Assembly (NCBI GenBank): GCA_045600045.1 | Contig: JAZRXD010000068.1 | Coordinates: 1 to 25,316, forward strand | DNA: 25,316 nucleotides | Origin: UBA1715 sp045600045 | GTDB taxonomy: Bacteria > Bacteroidota > Bacteroidia > Bacteroidales > UBA1715 | Direction: 5' to 3' | Shown here: in pieces, positions 20,133-25,316 of the stretch | Layout: the number at the start of each line of letters is the position of its first letter | Position numbering within the stretch: the first letter of the stretch is position 1 | Program-made: the position numbers and the translations under genes | Notes under the pieces: model-generated | The model's input: only the letters and a program-made list of their open reading frames with translations | Databases searched by the model: none | Told to the model about the DNA's origin: nothing

Positions 20133-22703
20133 TTAAAAGTATTCTGAAGAACTCTTCAAATCTATCTTGATATCACTCAACATACTAGCTTTTATCTTCA
20201 ACGTGAATTCCCAACGTTGACGATCTCCAAAAGGAACCCAAGTGAACGCCATATCCCAACAATGTAAATCACGATAGACATTCAAAGTAGTATAAGAAAT
20301 TCCTTTTTCCTCGAAATCCCAACCTGTTGAGAATGCAATATTCCAATTCTTCGTCAAACTAACCTTTCCATTCGCGCTAATTGTTTGAATAACATTATTG
20401 GAAACGGAATCCAACTCATTATTATAATCATAATAGTATTTGCGAGGAATACTCAACGAATACGAAACGCTCAAACTCCATGGCACATCCCAATATGAAT
20501 ACATTTCATCGACCGGAACATTCACATTTTCAGTTTTTTCTTTTATCGGGCCAAATGTATATGATAGCGAAGTGGCCCACTGATCTTGAGTTTTACGCCA
20601 CAAAGTTCCATACTTATCTATCATATAATTATTTACGCGAACCTGCGTTTTTCCATTACTAGAAATAGTTTCTCCAATTGCATACGGATCAAATGTTGCA
20701 GAATAACGCAAAGTCAATCGATTAAGAATTGTTGAATAACCAGAAAGACTAATCAAACTCATTTTCAACGAATCTGCAGCAAAATTGTAAGAGCCACTTA
20801 ATTGCAAACTTTCTATCAATTTAATCTTTTTAGTTCCTGTAACCGTATCAGACTTACTTCGAACTTTCGCTTCCAAATTGTTACCCAATGAGAATGTTAA
20901 CGAACTATGCCTTTGCGAAGATGGCACTCCGTAAATTCCTTTTTCATAAAAAGAATACGACGCAATATCACCTTCCGCATTTTTTTTGTAAGTAGAATAA
21001 TAGCCATATTTATCATCGGAGAAGTCTGGAGTCAAAGTATATGACACACTTGGTGTTATGACATGACGAATTGCTTTAAGCGCATCACTGCGGAATCGAT
21101 ACATTCCATAGATTTTCGTACTTGCATTTACCCCAACTGAATAATTATAAACTCGATTAAATTCCGACAATGTATCTACACGAACACCGCCAATAATCGT
21201 ATCATTTTTAGTGTACTGAATATATTCATCATCCCATTCCTTCGACAATTTCGTGGTGTACCAACGTTCCTGATAATTAAATGACGGAGAAACAGTTATA
21301 TATTTCAGCAATTTAAAACTTGCGGTAATTGGAATTGAATGATTCACACCACTTTGAAACAAATCCAACGTTTGTTTGCTATAAAAATTCGAATCTAGTT
21401 TCGCATTAACCAATTTATTCTGCATTTCACCAGTGTACGAAACAGCGATTTTTTCGTAAAAACGTTCCTTACCTACCGCATGTTTACGTTTTAATGGTGT
21501 AAATGTCGATGCAGTCAAACGAATTTGCGGCAAAGTCAATGTTATTGTACTATCTAAGTTATTTTGACTATGTGACAACGACGCAGAAAAAGACAACGGC
21601 GTTCCTGCGAATTTCTTACTGAAATAAATATTAGAACTAACCTGATTGTTCAAATATTCGTTTGTGCTATACGTATTTTGTTTTGCATATCCTGCCGATC
21701 CATAATTGACACTCGCACTAAAATTTGCACTATAAGGAGATTTCTGAACCTGCGAATGAGACCATTTCACATTAAACGTCGGAGCTTGGCGGATTTCATT
21801 TGTCACCAAACTAGCATAAGTCACCGAAAAATTACCATTAAAACGATAACGAACCTTATAATTAGATGACAATGTTGTTCTCCAACTTCCTAAAGAATAA
21901 ATATCGGCAAGCCATTTAAAATCAACATATTCACTAATTCCAAAATAAACACCACCATTTCTAAAGTAATAACCTTTTGCTGATTCCTCTCCTATCGTTG
22001 GAATTATTATACCATTAGAACGACCTTTTTTAATCGGGAAATAACCAAATGGAATAACAACAGGAATTGGAATTTCATCAACAACAACCCATGACGGACC
22101 AAAAACAATTTTATCATCCACAATAACCTTTCCTTTGGTCATTTCTACATAAAAATGCGGATCCTTTTCGTCGCAAGTCGTGTATTTCCCGTGTTCTATA
22201 TGAATTTCCTTATTATCATGGATTTTTGTCCTTCCTCCGTGTAAATACGCTTCGTCTTGTTGAGTGTAAATACCAAATGCCAAACCTTTTTTTGAATCAA
22301 AATTGTAGCGCATTGAGTCTGCATCAAACGTATCCGAAGCATCTTTATATACCGGAGTTCCAACAATTTTATTTGTGGAATCCGGCAAACCTTTGGCAAA
22401 AACCTCACGTTTTACTACATCCAATTCAATGTATTCGGACTCCAAATCAATATTTTCATATTGAACTTTTCCATCGCCGTATGTTTGCACCGCATTTCCC
22501 GAAATATTAAAAATAATGGAATCTTGCGAAGAATACGTAACAGGTGTATCCAAGCCCGAACTTTTCTTTTTCTTAGGCTGATTCTTTTCTACCGAAAGAC
22601 TGTCGGATTGCTGAACGTTTGTCGTATCCTGGGCTTCAACGGCCAAAAAGCAAACACTGGTAAAAAGTGTTAGTAAAAAATATTTGAAACTTTGTCCTTG
22701 CAA
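20133..22703 (-). CDS. LptD/OstA-like outer-membrane LPS assembly protein
   Basis: A large outer-membrane protein of 856 residues that would insert lipopolysaccharide into the outer leaflet. A signal peptide is followed by a Ser/Lys-rich stretch (to about 50). An LptA/OstA-like beta-jellyroll follows (about 60-200, with GNAVQTYGDGKVQYENIDL and MRYNFDSKKGLAFGIYTQQDEA), then a long beta-barrel rich in aromatic strands to the C-terminus. The GRSNGIIIPTIGEESAKGYYFRNGG segment is the typical entry to the barrel in this family. The only start that keeps the signal peptide is TTG at 22703; no ATG or GTG lies nearby. It is first in a unit with ridA. The 111-base gap to the divergent amidase must hold both promoters. 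Confidence 0.88.
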   Translation of the reverse strand: MQGQSFKYFLLTLFTSVCFLAVEAQDTTNVQQSDSLSVEKNQPKKKKSSGLDTPVTYSSQDSIIFNISGNAVQTYGDGKVQYENIDLESEYIELDVVKREVFAKGLPDSTNKIVGTPVYKDASDTFDADSMRYNFDSKKGLAFGIYTQQDEAYLHGGRTKIHDNKEIHIEHGKYTTCDEKDPHFYVEMTKGKVIVDDKIVFGPSWVVVDEIPIPVVIPFGYFPIKKGRSNGIIIPTIGEESAKGYYFRNGGVYFGISEYVDFKWLADIYSLGSWRTTLSSNYKVRYRFNGNFSVTYASLVTNEIRQAPTFNVKWSHSQVQKSPYSANFSASVNYGSAGYAKQNTYSTNEYLNNQVSSNIYFSKKFAGTPLSFSASLSHSQNNLDSTITLTLPQIRLTASTFTPLKRKHAVGKERFYEKIAVSYTGEMQNKLVNAKLDSNFYSKQTLDLFQSGVNHSIPITASFKLLKYITVSPSFNYQERWYTTKLSKEWDDEYIQYTKNDTIIGGVRVDTLSEFNRVYNYSVGVNASTKIYGMYRFRSDALKAIRHVITPSVSYTLTPDFSDDKYGYYSTYKKNAEGDIASYSFYEKGIYGVPSSQRHSSLTFSLGNNLEAKVRSKSDTVTGTKKIKLIESLQLSGSYNFAADSLKMSLISLSGYSTILNRLTLRYSATFDPYAIGETISSNGKTQVRVNNYMIDKYGTLWRKTQDQWATSLSYTFGPIKEKTENVNVPVDEMYSYWDVPWSLSVSYSLSIPRKYYYDYNNELDSVSNNVIQTISANGKVSLTKNWNIAFSTGWDFEEKGISYTTLNVYRDLHCWDMAFTWVPFGDRQRWEFTLKIKASMLSDIKIDLKSSSEYF

Positions 22704-22814
22704 GTTGTTAAAATACTATTTTTGTCTATGTAACGTATGTCCGTTATTTTTCGGCAAAAATAATTAGAAAAATTCAATCTTTGCGAAAAACACATAGGAA
22801 TACTTTATAACACA

Positions 22815-24026
22815 ATGCGAACAATGAAACATATATCAATGTTATTAGGCATTCTAATGGTTCTTTGCTCAACAGCAATGAGTCAAAATCCATCGTATGC
22901 TGTTAAAACAATTGTGATTGACGCCGGCCACGGAGGAAAAGATCCTGGTGCATGCGGAAAAATATCACAAGAAAAAAATATCACATTGTCATTGGCTTTG
23001 AAAACAGGTGGATTGATTTCATCAAACTGCCCTGAAGTAAAAGTTATTTACACTAGAACCACCGATGAATTTATAGAATTGCACAAACGTGCCGACATTG
23101 CAAACAAAGCAAAAGCCGATTTATTCATTTCCATACACGTAAACGCAAACACAAATCCCGAAGCATACGGTACAGACACGTGGACAATGGGTTTGGCCAA
23201 AAACGAAGCGAATTTGAAAGTTGCCGCAATGGAAAACAATGTAATCTCATTGGAGTCCGACGCTTCGCAATATCAAGGAATGTCAGCCAACGACAACGAA
23301 GCTATCATTCTTCATAATTTACAACAAGGCGCATTTTGCGACAACAGTTTGGCGTTGGCAGGACTTATTCAAAGCAAATTCAGAAATGATGTTGGCAGAA
23401 AAGACAGAAGCGTCCACCAAGCTCCATTCCTAGTTCTGTGGAAAACTGCAATGCCTAGCGTTTTAATCGAAACCGGCTTTATTAGTAATGAAGAAGAAGA
23501 GAAATGGTTAAATAATAGCGACAATCAAGCAGAAATGGCATACGCCATTTATAGAGCTTTTCTTGAATACAAAAATTATATTGAAAAACGTTCACAAGGA
23601 GAAATCCACGCTAATCCAACAACCCAAACGCAAACTCAAGCAAAGCCAACAAATCCTACTCAAAAATCAACAACTCAAACTACGACAAAACCCAATACAA
23701 CTCAACAACATACACAAACTCAACCGAAACAAACGACATCACAAACAACTTCAAACAATAATTTTGAGGTTTATTATAGTATACAATTAGGAGCAGGAAA
23801 AGAAAAAACAAGCCTTGAACCAGAACATTTCAACGGATTGAAAAACGTATATTATATTGAAGAAGACGGATTTTATAAATATTGTTATGGTAAAACCGCC
23901 ACTTATAAAGAAATATCACAATTACTACCGGAAGTAAAAGCCAAATATCCGTCAGCTTACATTGTAGTACGAGACAAAAACAATAAAAAATTATCTTTAA
24001 TAGAAACCAGAAAAAAAACTAATTAA
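22815..24026 (+). CDS. N-acetylmuramoyl-L-alanine amidase with Thr/Gln linker
   Basis: A periplasmic zinc amidase (Amidase_3, AmiABC-type) of 403 residues that cuts peptide stems from glycan strands. After a signal peptide (first 23 residues) the catalytic domain runs to about 255. Zinc ligands are His39 in DAGHGGKDPG, Glu53 and His108 in ISIHVNAN, and the catalytic Glu219 is in VLIETGFISNEEE. Residues about 262-316 are a low-complexity linker of Thr, Gln, Pro, Lys and Asn. The last 85 residues (NFEVYYSIQLGAG to AYIVVRDKNNKKL) look like a SPOR-type peptidoglycan-binding domain. Start is the first ATG; the ATG at codon 4 is also possible. AATCTTTG (22776-22783) is a possible -7 box. The MCE gene follows after 2 bases. 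Confidence 0.93.
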   Translation: MRTMKHISMLLGILMVLCSTAMSQNPSYAVKTIVIDAGHGGKDPGACGKISQEKNITLSLALKTGGLISSNCPEVKVIYTRTTDEFIELHKRADIANKAKADLFISIHVNANTNPEAYGTDTWTMGLAKNEANLKVAAMENNVISLESDASQYQGMSANDNEAIILHNLQQGAFCDNSLALAGLIQSKFRNDVGRKDRSVHQAPFLVLWKTAMPSVLIETGFISNEEEEKWLNNSDNQAEMAYAIYRAFLEYKNYIEKRSQGEIHANPTTQTQTQAKPTNPTQKSTTQTTTKPNTTQQHTQTQPKQTTSQTTSNNNFEVYYSIQLGAGKEKTSLEPEHFNGLKNVYYIEEDGFYKYCYGKTATYKEISQLLPEVKAKYPSAYIVVRDKNNKKLSLIETRKKTN

Positions 24027-24028
24027 TA

Positions 24029-25018
24029 ATGGACAAAAACAAAGCGGTCAAAATCGGATTACTAGTTGCAATAATAGCAGGTATGCTTGTATGGGGTATC
24101 AGTTTCTGCAAAGGCAAAAACCTTTTTTCTAAAGAAAACCTCTACTACACTACATATAGTCAAGTAGAAGGACTTCAAAAAAATGCGGCAATACTTCTAC
24201 GAGGTTACAAAATCGGTCATGTGAAAGACATTTATTTCACTTCATCGCTATACAACCAATTGACAGTGGAACTAAGCATAAATTCCGACATTCATCTGCC
24301 TAAAGCAACTATCGCCAGAATTTTTAGTTCCGACCTTTTAGGTTCAAAAGCAATAGATATCATTCTACCACAAACATTTTCCGAAAATGATGGATATGTG
24401 AAAAATTTCGATACCTTAAATTCCGAAATCGAGGCTTCAATAACTGATCAAGTACGTATTGAAGTCGCTCCTCTAAAAGCACAAGCAGAAAAATTACTAG
24501 AAAGCGCAGCTGTTGCCATCGACCAAATAAAATATGTTGTAAACGAATCAAACGGCGAAGAACTTCGTAGATGCTTTATAAAACTACAAAGCGCAATTGA
24601 TGCAATTCACCATTCCGGCGTTACCTTGGACAATATTTTGGCAAACGGAGACGAAAACATTCAAAATATATTAGCGAATGTAAACGGTATAACCAAAAAC
24701 ATCAACGAACATTCCGACGAAATCGGTGCTTTAATTGCTAACGTTTCAAGCATGAGCGATTCTATTTCCAAAGCAAACATTACAGAAACACTTACTAAAA
24801 CAGAAAAAGCTGTTTCCGAATTGGATGTAATATTACAACAAATCAACAGCGGAGAAAGTTCTGTTGGTGCTTTAATCAACGACAAAGACTTATACAACAA
24901 TCTTGACGAAGCATCAAAACAATTGAACAATCTTTTAATTGACGTACAAAAAAATCCAAAACGTTACGTTTCATTCCCTATCTTTAGTTCTTCCAAAGAG
25001 AAAAAGACAAAGGATTAA
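24029..25018 (+). CDS. MCE/MlaD domain protein
   Basis: Substrate-binding component of a lipid transport system between the membranes, 329 residues. One N-terminal transmembrane helix (KAVKIGLLVAIIAGMLVWGI) ends in GKNLF, then comes the MCE domain (about 38-120, YYTTYSQVEGLQKNAAILLRG with IGHVKDIYF). A long helical region with repeated asparagines and isoleucines follows (about 130-310), likely forming the coiled tube of MlaD-like hexamers. The matching ATPase and permease genes (mlaF, mlaE) are not in the window. It is co-transcribed with the amidase, a pairing that links wall turnover and lipid trafficking. It ends before a strong terminator. Confidence 0.93.
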   Translation: MDKNKAVKIGLLVAIIAGMLVWGISFCKGKNLFSKENLYYTTYSQVEGLQKNAAILLRGYKIGHVKDIYFTSSLYNQLTVELSINSDIHLPKATIARIFSSDLLGSKAIDIILPQTFSENDGYVKNFDTLNSEIEASITDQVRIEVAPLKAQAEKLLESAAVAIDQIKYVVNESNGEELRRCFIKLQSAIDAIHHSGVTLDNILANGDENIQNILANVNGITKNINEHSDEIGALIANVSSMSDSISKANITETLTKTEKAVSELDVILQQINSGESSVGALINDKDLYNNLDEASKQLNNLLIDVQKNPKRYVSFPIFSSSKEKKTKD

Positions 25019-25032
25019 TCTCACCCTCACTT

Positions 25033-25082
25033 AAACTGAAAACTAATGTGTTTTTCATAACATATTAGTTTTCAGTTTTTTT
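25033..25082 (+). terminator. Terminator of the amidase-MCE unit
   Basis: An 18-bp stem (25033-25050 with 25061-25078, one G-T pair) with a 10-base loop, ending in TTTTTTT. It is one of the longest stems in the window. Confidence 0.9.
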
Positions 25083-25316
25083 ACATTAAAAAACTGATTT
25101 TCTATATTCTTATTTTTTCACAAAAGGCTCTTCTTATACCCTAAAATGTAACTTCAACAAAATCAATAATATAAACATAACTCACTGACAATCAACCAAC
25201 TAGCAAACACAAAAAATTATCAAAAATTAAATAGCTGAAATTCAACACCCTATACAAAAAATGAAAAAACCAAATCGAAATGGTATTTTTTTTTGAATAT
25301 TTATTAGCATCTTTGT
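25083..25316. other. AT-rich non-coding end of the window
   Basis: I see no gene in these 234 bases. The only short reading frame, from the ATG at 25261, stops after 11 codons. The last bases, ending CATCTTTG, are one mismatch from a -7 box and may belong to the promoter of a gene beyond the edge. Confidence 0.5.

Noticed and set aside
23598..23762. Repetitive DNA considered as a CRISPR or tandem array
   Set aside because: No regular unit or spacer; the repeat is the codon pattern of a Thr/Gln linker in an intact gene.
25261..25296. Eleven-codon frame near the right edge
   Set aside because: Stops after a run of T; more likely part of a promoter region.
1..25316. Search for defence systems, prophage, integrase, toxin-antitoxin, tRNA or rRNA genes
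   Set aside because: No intact gene of these types found; only the dead ORF6N remnant hints at a past mobile element.

Overview
The window looks like a chromosomal segment from a low-GC member of the Bacteroidota, most likely order Bacteroidales. The evidence is the gene set (S46 dipeptidyl peptidase, fused KorA plus KorB, several FKBP lipoproteins, a large LptD/OstA-like protein, a GldI-like FKBP, an AI-2E permease). Promoters resemble the Bacteroidota pattern TTG-N18-21-TAnnTTTG, and there is little Shine-Dalgarno signal. I see no tRNA, rRNA, CRISPR array, transposase or phage module. Most of the window is housekeeping. The less ordinary parts are a rearranged acyl-CoA carboxylase operon, an eroded ORF6N gene, and several small conserved-looking genes.

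Layout. 84-3185 (minus): S46 peptidase followed by an AI-2E permease. 3256-3505 (minus): a self-contained unit of promoter, 52-codon gene and hairpin terminator. 3599-6582 (plus): korAB, 2-oxoacid:ferredoxin oxidoreductase, with promoter and terminator. 6581-9254 (minus): a small Cys-containing protein and a 4-TM protein, then an alpha-oxoamine synthase (serine palmitoyltransferase-like), a terminator, and a MORN-like/TonB-C protein. 9242-9896: about 650 bases without an intact gene, holding a decayed ORF6N-domain gene behind a still recognisable promoter.

9897-12312 (plus): carboxyltransferase, a small epsilon-like subunit, and a biotin carrier with two tandem biotinyl domains. No biotin carboxylase or membrane decarboxylase subunit is present here. 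12353-13971 (plus): two FKBP lipoproteins closed by a 12-bp-stem terminator. 13986-17197 (plus): rfbA-rfbC-rfbD without rfbB, then a small lipoprotein and a GldI-like FKBP lipoprotein joined by 4-base ATGA overlaps. 17230-19612 (plus): clpX, an M42 aminopeptidase and a 37-codon basic gene. 19743-22703 (minus): LptD-like outer-membrane protein followed by RidA. 22815-25082 (plus): N-acetylmuramoyl-L-alanine amidase with a Thr/Gln-rich linker, then an MCE/MlaD protein and a strong terminator.

How they fit together. Many products act at the cell envelope: LptD, the amidase, MlaD, the FKBP lipoproteins, dTDP-rhamnose synthesis, the sphingolipid-type synthase and the TonB-C protein. The S46 peptidase, KorAB and the carboxylase fit a peptide-fermenting anaerobe. 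In at least four genes the longest reading frame begins at a TTG that is the end of a TAnnTTTG -7 box, so I moved those starts downstream.
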